64,000 nucleotides of DNA from Deinandra increscens subsp. villosa (GCA_039602395.1 JBCNJP010000025.1:48503980-48567979), one strand, 5' to 3'. Positions 12,331 to 22,542 are shown, counted from the first letter of the stretch. Translations and numbers: made by a program. The notes: generated by a model from the sequence alone, not told the origin.

Positions 12331-13838
12331 GCTTGTCCCAGATCGAGCCTACAGATGTTAAGCAAGCATTAAAAGATGGTTCATGGGTTAAAGCTATGCA
12401 GTAAGAACTACAACAATTCCAAAAGCTCGGTGTGTGGCACCTACTTGACTTACCTCCAAATAGTAAAGAGCCATGCGGAACCCATTCGTTATATAAGTGC
12501 AAACGAGACGACTGAGGAGTCATTGTCAGAAACAAGGCTCGTTTGGTTGTACAAGATTTTTCTCAAGAGGAAGGGATAGATTTTAACGAAGTGTACGCGC
12601 CAGTTGCACGAATTGAAGCCATTTGAATTTTGTTGGCGTTCGCGGCACATTGTGGTTTTGAGGTCTATCAGATGGATGTCAAGAGTGCGTTCTTGTACGG
12701 AAAGGTGAAGGAAGAAGTCTATGTGAAACAACCTCCGAGATTCTTTGATCCTGATTATCCAGAGAAGGTTTATAAGTTAGAAAAAGAGCTATATGGTCTT
12801 CATCAAGCTCCTCAGGCTTGTTATGAGACCCTGTCCACTTATTTACTGGAAAACGGGTTCAAGCGCGGGTTGGTAGACAGCACCTTGTTCTGCAAGCAGA
12901 CGGGAGGAGACTTGCTTTTGGTACAAATATATGTTGATGACATAATTTTTGGAGGCTCAAATGAACAACTTTCAAAAGAATTCGAGATGTGGATGCAACC
13001 AAGGTTCAAAATGAGTTCCATGGATTAAATGTCGTTCTTTCTCGGTTTACAAGTTCAACAATCTAAAAGAATCTTCATTTATCAGATAAAGTATGTGAAT
13101 GAAGTTCTAAGCAGATTCAAGATTGGCAACGTTCGTGTTTCAGGAACTCCAATATAGCTGTCTCATGGCCTTTGTCTTGATGAGGAAGGTGAGGAAGTCG
13201 ATGCGACTCTTTATAGAGCTATGATTAGTTCATTGAGGTATTTGACGGCTAGTAGACCTGATATAATGTTTTATGTTTGTTCTAGGTACCAAGCATCTCC
13301 GAGGCTTTCACATCTCAATGCAGTCAGTAGAATTCTAGCTTATCTGAAGGGTAACATGGATCTCAGGATCTGGTATCCTCATGATGATAAGTTTGACTTA
13401 TCTGCCCACTCAGACTCTGACTATGGAGGCTGCAAGATCAACTTCAAATCAACAACAGCCAGTTGTGAGTTCTTAGGCGATAGGCTTGTGTCATGGCAGT
13501 GTAAGAAGCAAAAATCTGTAGAAACATCCACTGCTGAAGCTGAGTACATTGCGGCTGCAAGTTGCTGCACTCAGGTTTTGTGGATACAACAACAGATGAG
13601 AGATTACGGTTTGCAATTTCTTACTACCCCCATACACATAGATAATTCTGCTGCTATCTACATTACCAAAAATCCCATTCATAACTCTAAGACTAAACAC
13701 ATTGACATTCGTTATCACTTCATATGTGATTGTTATGAGAAACACCTGGTTGATCTGCAAAAGATTCATACCGAGTTTCAAAAAGCGGATCTTTTTACAA
13801 AAACATTTGACAAAACCCGCTTTAGATATCTTTTGTAG
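12331..13838 (+). pseudogene. Copia reverse transcriptase and RNase H (element B)
   Basis: RT blocks in order are YQMDVKSAFLYG, YGLHQAPQACYE, and the catalytic YVDDIIFGG near 12930 with both aspartates kept. After a stop at 13026-13028 and another near 13156 comes TASRPDIMFYV, then RNase H with HSDSDYGGC, STAEAEYIAA and a TKHIDIRYHF block, ending with a stop at about 13836. RT/RNase H would copy element RNA into DNA. Frameshifts near 12490-12630 also break it. Lineage judged SIRE-like from the sequence style and the long 3' noncoding region. Confidence 0.88.
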
Positions 13839-15050
13839 ATCAATGGCATACAAAAATGTCAAAATTGAGTAGTTGTCGGTTGATCAATTTTTACATTTTG
13901 TTGCATTTTGGTTTTATTTTTTCTTATATTTAAAAATCCAAAAATAGTGTTTTGTATTTTGGGGGAGAAAAATCAGAAAAGCATAAAAATGGAAAAATGC
14001 CAAAATTTGATGCTTGATCTAGTGGACAACATCTTGATGCATATTTTATGATATCAAGAAAAACATATGTGAAAAGAAAAATGAGAAGTCACTGTGTATA
14101 CATGTGTTCATTTTGCAAAGATTTAAACTTGTTTGATTTTCTTTATTTTCTTAAGTGATTGGTCATTCTATGCGTATCGAAAGATCAACCTGATTGGTGT
14201 TCACTTGAGGTTCTGCTTTATTTTTCTTGGTGTTTCGTATAATCCATCGGACTTTCTCTACGTGTACGGGAGTACCGCGACCTGATTGTTATTGGGTTAT
14301 ACAATTTATGCGTTATTTTTCTATTTTTTTTTTGTTTTCCTAAGCAATTGGACTTTCTCTGTGTGCTCACAAGGCCGACCTGATTGTTGTCTGCTTAGGT
14401 TTCTGCTTTATTTTTGCATGAAACACCATGAACGATAAATATCTGTTGAAAATCGAATCCTGTAGAAAAATACAAAAAAAGAATAAGTCATGTTGCCAGT
14501 ATTCCGGATTGTGTGGGCTTTCACATTATCAATGCTTGAAAAATCATACCGCTAACATATCAGAAATCTATAAAAATTGAATTGCCTAACTAAAACAAAA
14601 TGAAAATTTGTATTCTCTACCTACTTGTCTTGTATGCTGATTAATTTTGAAATTGAAGTGTGTCTAATATATATTGACTGATATGATCTCGCGTCTGGAT
14701 CTTTCTCGTAAAAAGTTTAAGTTATTCGCGTTTCAATTCAGTTTGGTTATTTGTTTGTTATATTGAAAAATCCAAAAAGATTTTAGGTGTGTTTTAGCAT
14801 AACCTTGTGAAAAGTCAAAAATATTTTCGGTGTGTTTGAAAATTATATAAAAATAAAAAAGATTTTGTTTCTATTTTATTTTTAATCAACCGATAATGAA
14901 AAATCAAAATTATGTCGGGTACAACCAAATAGTCTTGGAATCATGAAGCTCATCATTAATTGATCAAAAGTTTGTGTCAAGTTGATAAAATTTGAAACTT
15001 TTATGGTCAATTTGAAAATTCTCATAAAAATCAGGGTTTAAATTGAAAAT
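13839..15050 (+). other. 3' noncoding region of SIRE-like element B
   Basis: A long AT-rich noncoding region follows RNase H. It contains a GGGGGAG word near 13961 and is homologous in order and content to 19950-21540 of element C: both have the CACTGTGTATACATGTGTTCA word, the hairpin array, then a TGTGTTTTAGCATAA block. Homology fades near 15000. No 3' LTR start could be placed, so B may be joined to C by recombination. Confidence 0.6.
14150..14399 (+). other. Three-hairpin array, copy 1
   Basis: Three successive hairpins share one architecture: outer stem, inner 5-bp stem, conserved pyrimidine-rich strand, small apical hairpin, then ACCTGAT and a 3' bulge. Outer stems are CTTAAGTG/CACTTGAG (14150/14202), GTATAATCC/GGGTTATAC (14237/14294) and CCTAAGCA/TGCTTAGG (14339/14392). 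Inner stems pair ATTGG or ATCGG with CTGAT. Apical parts are ATC-GAAA-GAT, GTAC-GGGA-GTAC and GCT-CACAA-GGC. Stem sequences differ while pairing is kept, some by G-U. It lies in the 3' noncoding RNA of a Copia element. The function is unknown to me. Confidence 0.75.
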
Positions 15051-15054
15051 TTTT

Positions 15055-15345
15055 GAAAGAGCCTAACTGCAAGTTCGGACAAACGAATTGTGAGTTCGGA
15101 TGATCTGAAGTTCCAGTTCGGATGTGTTCGGAAGCTCTCAAGTTGAGCCGAAAGCTGAGTTCGGATGGGTTCGTTTGAACCGAAATTCCAGTTCAGACAA
15201 CCGAACTGGGCTGCCTATAAAAGGCCGAATCGCTAGTTCGGAAACACTATTACAGTTTCTAAATATTTGAACCCTAGCTGAACCTTAGCTCTTGAATCAA
15301 AAATTTGAATTACTGCATTTTAGAGAGTTTTGTGACAATCATCAG
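15055..15345 (+). promoter_or_regulatory. LTR-like promoter and leader start of element C
   Basis: This region has a TATA box (TATAAAA at 15216-15222) in GC-richer context after a cluster of GTTCGGA words. It probably represents the U3/R part of the 5' LTR of element C, but TG...CA ends and a canonical primer site were not found. It is poorly alignable by eye to the 3' LTR at 21546-21905 beyond shared GTTCGGA words and the TATA box position. Confidence 0.45.
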
Positions 15346-15800
15346 GTAGATACTTTGATTGCGAGTTCAGGGATGTCTTGTATTGTCGTTTTTGTTTATA
15401 TAAAAGGTCTATTTTTTGTTAAATATGTAGTTGGTTGTGGAAAAGTTTCTAGATTCACAAATTAACACACTTAGAGTGAGTTTCAGATGATAAAATTTGT
15501 ATCAGTGTGTTAGCCTTCACAAATCGCATCTAGGTGTAAAAGGGTTTTACATGAAACTGTCTGGATTTGATTATAGGTCGAGTAAACCTTTCGAATTCGC
15601 ATCGATCTGAACTGAATGTTCTTCAGCCGAACTGGGAGTTCGGACCCCAGTTCGTGTCAATTCGGATGGTTAACCAATTGAGTTCGAACGTTGACCAAAG
15701 TCGACTTCGGTTGTTGACTTGATCCAGTTCGGATCAAGTTCGGATGAAATTCATCAGTTCGAATCAAGTTCGGATGACTATATCTAGTTCGGATCTAGTT
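15061..15800 (+). repeat. Dispersed GTTCGGA(T/C) word array
   Basis: At least a dozen copies or near copies of GTTCGGAT / GTTCGGAC occur in about 740 bases, some as inverted CCGAAC pairs, on both sides of the TATA box. Spacing is irregular, so it is not a simple tandem repeat. The same words reappear in the short 3' LTR near 21648-21680. Confidence 0.65.
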
Positions 15801-15929
15801 CGTGTAAAATTAATTTTTGAACAAAAAGTTAAAAGTTTATGCGAATGGATAATAATTGACAAATTTGGTAAACTTTTTTGATAATCACATTGAAAATTTA
15901 TTGAACTTTTCATTTTTATGTGTTTTCAG
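15346..15929 (+). other. Predicted leader intron of element C
   Basis: A good donor (ATCAG|GTAGAT, GT at 15346) lies about 125 bases after the TATA box. A strong acceptor with a T-rich tract (TATGTGTTTTCAG, AG at 15928-15929) ends two bases before the gag ATG at 15932. Removing 584 bases would join the transcription leader directly to gag. This is an inference; no transcript evidence is available here. Confidence 0.45.
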
Positions 15930-15931
15930 AA

Positions 15932-16095
15932 ATGGCGGCCAAGTTTAAAATTGACGAGAAACACAACATTTTTGCACATCTCGGTGTTAGTCGATCCAAA
16001 TTGATCAAGTTCGGTGGTTCTAGAATTTTTTATTTTCTAAGACGGTCACGGATCCATTATGCAATTACATACGAATGTGATTCGTATCCTTTACC
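15932..16095 (+). pseudogene. N-terminus of SIRE-like gag (element C)
   Basis: The ATG at 15932 opens MAAKFKIDEKHNIFAHLGV and continues to the junction with a foreign insert at 16096. The start is chosen for its position right after the predicted splice acceptor. The phase on entering the insert differs from the phase of the gag domain after the insert, so a small shift exists in this part. Confidence 0.5.
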
Positions 16096-16806
16096 GATGC
16101 TGCATCAAGATCTGATTTCTAGAAATTCTCAAAATCTCTCACTGATATGCTCAATGATTTCATTAATGAGCAAAAACAGCAAAATACAGAATTACACGAG
16201 AATTTCTGTAGTAGTTCTGTACAAATCAAAGAGCTGTCAAAACTGACAGAAGGCAACAGTCAAAGAATAGTTGAACTTCAAGAAGAACTGAAAGTGATAA
16301 AGAAAAACAGTAAACAACAACTCAACCAACTTTCTGACCAGGTAAAAGCATTACAAGAAAAGGACTGGCAGCTAAACGGAGGAAAACAAGAGTCATTACA
16401 AAATCAGATATAAGACCTGAAAAAGATGACTCAAAAGGCTCCGCAGTTCTATGAAAGCAAAGGAGAAGAGCTGCTAAACAAGATCCAATCAGAAATCAGC
16501 CTTCTACAGAAAGAAATAAAAGACGAAGGCCCAAATCTGATAAAGATATATTCTGATCAAATTCTCCTGGAGAAAAGAATGAAGAATTTATCCTCACAAG
16601 TGAAAGAAGCCAACCCACTCAAAAGGACCCTAGAAAAGAAGGCCACTGCTCCTCCAGCCATCAATCTTGATGACTCTCCTCCCAGCTCAAAGAGAAAGGG
16701 AGCCCCTGAAGAAATCGAACCCTCTCCCAAGAAAAAACATGATCAGTGCAAACCCAGCCTAATTCCTGATCATTCAATGCCACCACCACCACCAAGACCA
16801 CCCACT
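16096..16806 (+). mobile_element. 711-bp fragment of an element-D-type accessory ORF inserted in gag
   Basis: This stretch is homologous to 29368-30075 of element D, with roughly 25-30 mismatches by eye. Similarity starts at GATGCTGCATC and stops after CCACCCACT. The pentamer GATGC occurs at both junctions (16096-16100 and 16807-16811), which fits microhomology or a short duplication. It encodes the coiled coil (block ELQEELKVIKKNSKQQ), a Lys-rich part and the Pro run PPPPPRPPT. It shares an in-frame TAA with its relative (16411-16413 here, 29680-29682 in D). From 16426 the frame runs through the right junction into the gag domain. Confidence 0.85.
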
Positions 16807-17766
16807 GATGCGAGATATTTCAAGGAAGTTCATACCTTTGACATTTCTGAAAGGAAATCAAACGAGCTTGAACAAAAAGCTTTCGATTATCTTACAATGG
16901 CATTACCCACTGAGTTGCTTCATCAATTTAGTACTTGCAAGAAGTCTAAGCAATCGTTGGATGCTCTATCAGCAAAATGTGAAGGAAATGATGACTACAA
17001 GAAGAGTCGGAATAAAGTGTTGGATAAAGAATTTGATAATTTTCAATATTATGACAATGAGAACATTACTGCTCTTGTTTCAAGATTTTCACATTTTATT
17101 AGTGAATTGAAGCCTGTTGGGATTGAGAAAACTGATGCTGATCTGAAGGAAAAGATTATGGAAGCATTACCTGAAAAGTGGGAGAACTATGTTTTGTTGC
17201 TCACTCATGATAAAGAATACTCTACATTGACATTTCACGAGCTTACTAGAAAACTTCATGCTCGAGAAATGGAAATGTTAAACTCCAAGAAGTCAACTGC
17301 TACTTTACAAAATCCTGAATTGTATCATGGTGAGAATTCTGCAAGCATGAATGCTAAAGCAAAGCCAAATGTGAGTTCTGCACCAAGTATTGCTTTCATG
17401 GATGGAAGTTTTGGAAATTCTGATAACAATTCATCACGAGGGTGTAGCTTTACAATTCCAAATTCTTCAAGTCAGAATGCTTTTTCTGCTGAATCAATGG
17501 ATGATTATGCCAAAATGATTGTTGCTTTAATTTCCTCATCATTTGGTTTGGTTATCAAAAATGTTGCTGATGCAAAATTAACAAGTGATGATCTTGATGC
17601 TCTTGATGACGATCAATTGATTGAATTGGATATTGCTTGGCAATATGCTATGCTGAGTCAAAGATCAAAGAGATTTTTCAAGAAGCATGGAAAAACTACA
17701 TCTGATTTTAATGAGAAATTAGGTTTTGACAAGTCAAAGTTAAAATGTTACAAATGTAACCACTAA
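16807..17766 (+). pseudogene. Copia gag, UBN2-type domain (element C)
   Basis: After the insert the frame continues as DARYFKEVHTFDISER and a UBN2-like capsid domain, with a leucine-rich segment and the motif LKEKIMEALPEKWENY near 17145. Toward the end comes KLKCYKCNH, the first half of a zinc knuckle, cut by a stop at 17764-17766. The full open frame, including inserted sequence, is 446 codons from 16426. Gag would form particles; here it is truncated before the His and last Cys of the knuckle. Confidence 0.75.
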
Positions 17767-18671
17767 GTAGCAAGCCTGATTTTTCTCAACCATCTTCTAG
17801 TAACACAAGCAAGAAAACTACTTTAACAGTTCAACATGATGCTGTTTATGATTGGGGTCAGCAGTTTGGGTATGATTCATCAGCTTTAGTTGTCACTCAT
17901 GATCATCAAGAAGATTATAGTTCCGATACAAGTTCAACACTAAGTTCCTATGAATCAGCTGAAAATCTGGAAAGTTTATTAAGAGAAAATGCTTCGTTGT
18001 TGAAGAAAATTCAAAGGCTTTCTGAAGAATTCACGTTGGTTAGTTCAAACTTAGAAATTTCTAAGGAACATGAGAAGGAATTGGATGTGAAGAATGAGTG
18101 TTTGATTAAAGAGATAAGTTGTTGTATGAAGTGATAGAAATTTCTAAACAACATAAAAAGGATGTTGGAGTTGCAAAAGCAAAGGTCTGTGAAGAAAGGG
18201 ATGAGTTGGTACAAGAAGTTAAGAAATGGAAGGCTGAAGCGGAAGATGCTGCTTCTGATTTCAACAATTTGTTTGAAAAATCAAATTCAAACTTGATCTG
18301 CTTACAAAGAATGCTGAAGAATCTGCTGCTAAGATTGAAGCATATCAAGTTGACATGGAAAAGTTGTTAGATGAGAAATGTGAGTTGGTTAGTGTTAATA
18401 AGGTTCAAACAGCAAATCTGGATTTCAAAAGCGAAATGAGGATAAATTGAAGAAAGATTGTTTTGAAGGAATGGAGAATCTTTGAATGCAGAAATTTGAA
18501 ACACATAAAGTTGCCAAGAGATTGATTACTACTGAGACATCATTAGCTGAAGCTCAACAACAAATTTCTGAGTTGAAGATTCAAGTTATCGATGCTAACA
18601 GATTGTTAAACAATGTTTCGAATTCCCAATTGTTCACAAGCTTCTAGGCAAATGATGCTAATTTTGAGAAA
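17767..18671 (+). pseudogene. Gag coiled-coil region, broken (element C)
   Basis: Successive short frames, in more than one phase, encode Glu/Lys/Leu heptads (17960-18120, 18119-18370). SIRE-type gags have a long coiled coil after the capsid domain, which fits this place. Stops and frameshifts near 18115, 18290 and 18440 break it. Confidence 0.6.
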
Positions 18672-19241
18672 ATGTTTGATAAAACTGTGTCCCCTCCTGC
18701 AAACATTAAAGAAGCTTTCAAAGAGGTTAAAGAAAAGGTTGAAGAGGTTGATTACTCCAAGTTTTCATCATCCAATTCTGATGAATATAAGGTTGTGAAG
18801 AAGAGGAAAAATAAGAAGCCAAAGAAGAAGAAAGACAAGAAATATGAGATTCCTCCTGCTCCAAAGTTTGTTTCTGGTTCATCTTCTGCTGAAAATGAGA
18901 AATCAGCTACTTCAAGTGACAAGATTCTTTCTCAACCTGATTTTGATGAGACGATATTTCATAAGCAAAAGAATATAAATGAAGTCAAACCTGAATTTTC
19001 ATGGTTGGCGAAGGATAAACATCAGAATTCAAATTCTGAGGACAAGATTTCTGGGAAGCATGTTGGTCTGGGTTTTAAGGCGAAGAATGTGGAAGCTGAG
19101 AAGGTTCCAACATCATCATCCCAAGATTTGAAGAAGTTAAAGATGAAACAGGTGAAGAAGGAAGTATTTAAAGATGAAAAGGTTCAACCGGAGCGGTTCT
19201 ACAAGCTCAAAGGTTCCGACCAGATTTTCTCAGACAAATAG
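18672..19241 (+). pseudogene. Lys/Glu-rich C-terminal gag segment (element C)
   Basis: An open 189-codon stretch holds a strongly basic block (VVKKRKNKKPKKKKDKK) and Ser/Lys-rich linker sequence. It belongs to the gag polyprotein between the coiled coil and the last zinc knuckle. The basic block could bind RNA or act as a nuclear signal; that is inference. Confidence 0.6.
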
Positions 19242-19323
19242 TTTCCTCTTCATTGTGTTGATGCTAGGAAAATTTCTGACGTTTTTGAGAAGAAAGTTGA
19301 TTCAAGAATCTTGAAGCATCAAA

Positions 19324-19794
19324 ATGCAAGATGTTCTTCTGATGATTCTTATTCTTCGAAGCCCAACATCAAAATGGGTGCATGATCATCGCTATCAGGT
19401 ATATGATTTTATCCCTGATCATGCTCGAGATATTCATGTTTGTTCTTCTACGCAGGTACCTCAAAAGTGGGACAAAACAAAACGAATCTGTTATATTTGC
19501 TGCCGAACAGGGCATATGGCAAAAGATTGTCCACTACCTGCTAATTCACCTCAACGGTTTCACAAGAAACCAATTTTTGGTAAACCTGCCAAACCAATGT
19601 TCTTTAATGAACAAGGCAGAGTTTTTGATGAAGTTGAGCCTACATTTTTCTTAAAACAAAAGCGTTTTGTTACAATCTTTCAAAAGACTAAAAATGTAGG
19701 TTCATCATCACAGTCACCTGTGATAACTTCATCAAAAACTGGATTACCAAAACCAAAACAATGGCAACCTAAGGTGGTTTTTAAGCAAATCTAG
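19324..19794 (+). pseudogene. Gag zinc knuckle and junction to lost pol (element C)
   Basis: A complete CX2CX4HX4C knuckle is visible in the peptide CYICCRTGHMAKDC (about 19487-19530), followed by a basic Pro/Lys tail to a stop at 19794. In an intact element the protease would follow within a few hundred bases. Here protease, integrase, RT and RNase H are all absent, and by about 19950 the 3' noncoding region begins. Element C therefore depends on another element or is dead. Confidence 0.75.
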
Positions 19795-21534
19795 GACACT
19801 GGTCGACCAGAAGCAATCCGCTTCGGGTCATTTATGAACTAATCAGTTTGACCAGTGTGCAGGTACTTCTAGAAGACCTATCGACGATTAAAAAATTGTT
19901 GATGGAGGAGTATTCTGCTTAACTTAAATTTCATGATATATCTTTCTAATCTGCAAATTTTCTGAACAATCTAAACCTGAAAAGAAATCTGTGTTGATTG
20001 ATCACTTTTTCTTGCTTTATGCATTTTCCTTTGATAAAAACCAAAAATAGAGTCTTGTTTTTGTAAAATGAAAATCCAAAAATAGAGTTTTCATTATAAG
20101 GGGGAGAAATGCATGTAAGGGGGAGTAATTGTGAAAATGCATGTTATGGGAGGAAGGTGAATACATGCCAAATATATAAAAATTGTGAGAAATTGATCAT
20201 TAGGAAATGATGGTACATTGGCTTAAGTATCTGACTCATGGATAGAGTAGATGAAAGGACCATAAGATCATTGTTTGATATGTTTGGTAGGCTCGGAAAA
20301 TCAGAAGGTATTCAGATGTGATATACACTAAATACTAATGTGTGACCATGTGGATAACATCTTGATGCGTATTTCATGATAAAAAGGAAAATAAGTGTGA
20401 AAATAAATGAGAAGTCACTGTGTATACATGTGTTCATTTTGTAAAGATTTAAACTTGTTTGATTTTCTTTATTTTGTCAAACGATCGGACTTTCTCTGCG
20501 TGTCCACAAGACCGACCTGATCGTTGTTCATTTGACGTTCTGTATTATTTTCTTTGGTGTTTCGTATAACTCAACGGAGTTTCTCTGCGTGTACGGGAGT
20601 ACCGACCTGATTGTTGTTGGGTTATACAATTTCAATTTGTTTTATTTTCTTTATTTTGTTAAATCTGAGGCCTTATCTACATATCGAAAGATCGACCTTA
20701 AGGTAGACGACTTAACGTTCTTAGTTCTTTTGCATGGAACACAGTTGACGATATCATGAAAATATTATAAGTTGTGATTATTCACAGGTGTAATCACACA
20801 AAAAGAAAAAGCAAAATAAAAGGAAAAAGAAAATGTCTGAATACATCTGATAGTGTGGGATACACTGGTCTAAGCAAATCTAATCAATACCTTAACATAT
20901 CCAGTTGTTATGAGTATGATTCTGCCAGAGTATAAGATGGACAAATTATACCGGAAATCAGCATGACTTATGTGCTTCAATTAGTTGAAATTGAAGTGTA
21001 GTTCAGAGCGTTATGTCCAATATGATCCCATATAATGATCTTTCTCATACCAAAAATAGAGTTTGATTCTGATTTGTATTTCATTTCATTTCAAGAAAAG
21101 TACAAAAACATTTTTGGTGTGTTTTAGCATAAGTTTGAAAAATCAAAAAAGATTTTAGGTTTGTTTTGATATAAACTTTCTAAAAATCAAAAATATTTTG
21201 TTTCTGCTTTATTTTTTATCTGATCAACATGTGATACAAAATTAAATTTTCAAAATCATATCTTGGAGTCTCGAAGAGACGTTTTGCGCCAAGATTATTT
21301 AAATGTTTGAGCAGGTTGCTAAAGTACAAGATATCGCAACTTCAAGTCTTCTGAACCTGTTGATAAAGACCAGAGATACACAAAACATTGTCAAGTATTC
21401 AAGATCAAGCAACAATTCAGTTGAAGAAGAGTTTGTTCGAAGATTCATTTCGTTGAACGAACAGATTCTACATTTGAGGGGGAGCTTGATTGAAGATACA
21501 GATTTGAAGATGTTAAAGTGATACTACACACGAT
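19795..21534 (+). other. 3' noncoding region of pol-less element C
   Basis: Noncoding and AT-rich, with GGGGGAG words near 20099 and 20119 and the three-hairpin array at 20476-20716. It is homologous to 13839-15000 of element B. A short frame at 21303-21521 has no known domain. The region ends in the polypurine tract before the LTR. Confidence 0.6.
20476..20716 (+). other. Three-hairpin array, copy 2
   Basis: This has the same architecture as 14150-14399. Outer stems are GTCAAA/TTTGAC (20476/20531), a 12-bp GTATAACTCAAC/GTTGGGTTATAC (20564/20616, one G-U) and GTTAAATC/GACTTAAC (20658/20709, one mismatch). Inner stems are CGATCGG/CTGATCG in the first and TGAGG/CCTTA in the third; the second has at most CGG/CTG. 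Apical hairpins are GTC-CACAA-GAC, GTAC-GGGA-GTAC and ATC-GAAA-GAT. The change from ATCGG/CTGAT to TGAGG/CCTTA at the same place is the clearest compensatory case. Confidence 0.75.
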
Positions 21535-21543
21535 GAGGGGGAG
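21535..21543 (+). promoter_or_regulatory. Polypurine tract of element C
   Basis: GAGGGGGAG lies directly before the TGTTGATACC start of the 3' LTR, the expected place for the plus-strand primer. Confidence 0.7.
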
Positions 21544-21545
21544 TT

Positions 21546-21905
21546 TGTTGATACCTGATATGTGCGTCGTGTCAAGTATCGAGTAATATCAAGTCAAGGA
21601 ACAAGTTCAAGACAAAGATTGTCTGGCCGAACCTAGTCCAAACCTGTGGTTCGGACCTACCGAACTCAGGATTCGGATAGAGATCGGCCAGACTGCTATA
21701 AATAGCAAGTTTGTGCTTTGTTCTAAGGTGAGTGAGAGTCTGAGCTTTGTTAAGTGTGTGTTTACAAGGTGTTTCTCTGTGTCTATTTCTAAGTGTATAC
21801 TGATTGTAGTTGTTCTTCCTTGATCAATAAAACAATCGGTTAATTACGTTTTGATCTCCAAATAGCTAGATTGAGTAGACGAACCATTTCTCTCGCATTT
21901 TCATC
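21546..21905 (+). mobile_element. Truncated 3' LTR of element C
   Basis: It begins TGTTGATACC after the polypurine tract. It carries GTTCGGA/CCGAAC words, a TATA box (TATAAATA at 21697-21704) and an AATAAA signal (21826-21831). The LTR is interrupted near 21905 where the LTR of element D begins without its own first 115 or so bases, so both ends at this junction are broken. Confidence 0.65.
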
Positions 21906-22540
21906 TCTGTATTCATACAGAACTACTCCGGAAATTCCGAAGTAGTTCTGTACATACTAAAATCTACAGAAATCCTCATTTCTGTAGATAGCTTCTAATG
22001 GGAAGCATCAACAGTCTTCAAAGAAGAGTCCAGAAGGAGTACTGGATTATCAGAAGATTAATATCACGAGAAGAACAAATTCTATCTTTGTGTGAAGAAC
22101 AAGCAAAACGAATGTCAACTTGGCATTAATCAAGAAGGCAGTTGAAGACAGTTGAAAAAGAGATAAATTGAATACGTTCAATTTATCTCTATATACTCTA
22201 ACACACTCGAACATCAACCGTCCTCAACCACCTTATCCAAATACAACTTGCTACATTTGCCTATAAATAGCAAGCTGACTTCACCAAACAAAGCAAGACA
22301 TCAAGCATACAATTCAATATCTTCTCAAAGCAATTACAACCTTACTCCCATAGAAAGTTATTTTTGTTGATACATAGTCATACTATAAAGTCATGTAAAC
22401 CATTATTTACATTAGATATATACAGAATAACCCTTTTATGAAGTGTTGTCTTCCAATTTGATTTACTTTCCGCAACTTATGTATCTTGTTTAAATCAAAT
22501 TGTGCCAACATTGTTAAAGAGCCCTTCAAGGGACCCAACA
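21906..22540 (+). mobile_element. 5' LTR of Copia element D, missing its first part
   Basis: This aligns base for base in length (635 bases) with 31322-31956 of the 3' LTR, with roughly twenty-odd mismatches by eye. The first 118 bases of the 3' LTR (31204-31321) are absent here. It includes a TATAAATA box near 22263 and ends GGGACCCAACA just before the primer site. Confidence 0.85.
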
Positions 22541-22542
22541 TT

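Noticed and set aside
14150..14399. Hammerhead or other known self-cleaving ribozyme in the hairpin array
   Set aside because: The CTGATGA and GAAAC core pair of the hammerhead is absent, and I could not match the twister or other known cores.
15490..15502. Primer-binding site for element C (TTGTATCAGTGT)
   Set aside because: Only about 8 of 12 bases match TGGTATCAGAGC, and no LTR end stands beside it.
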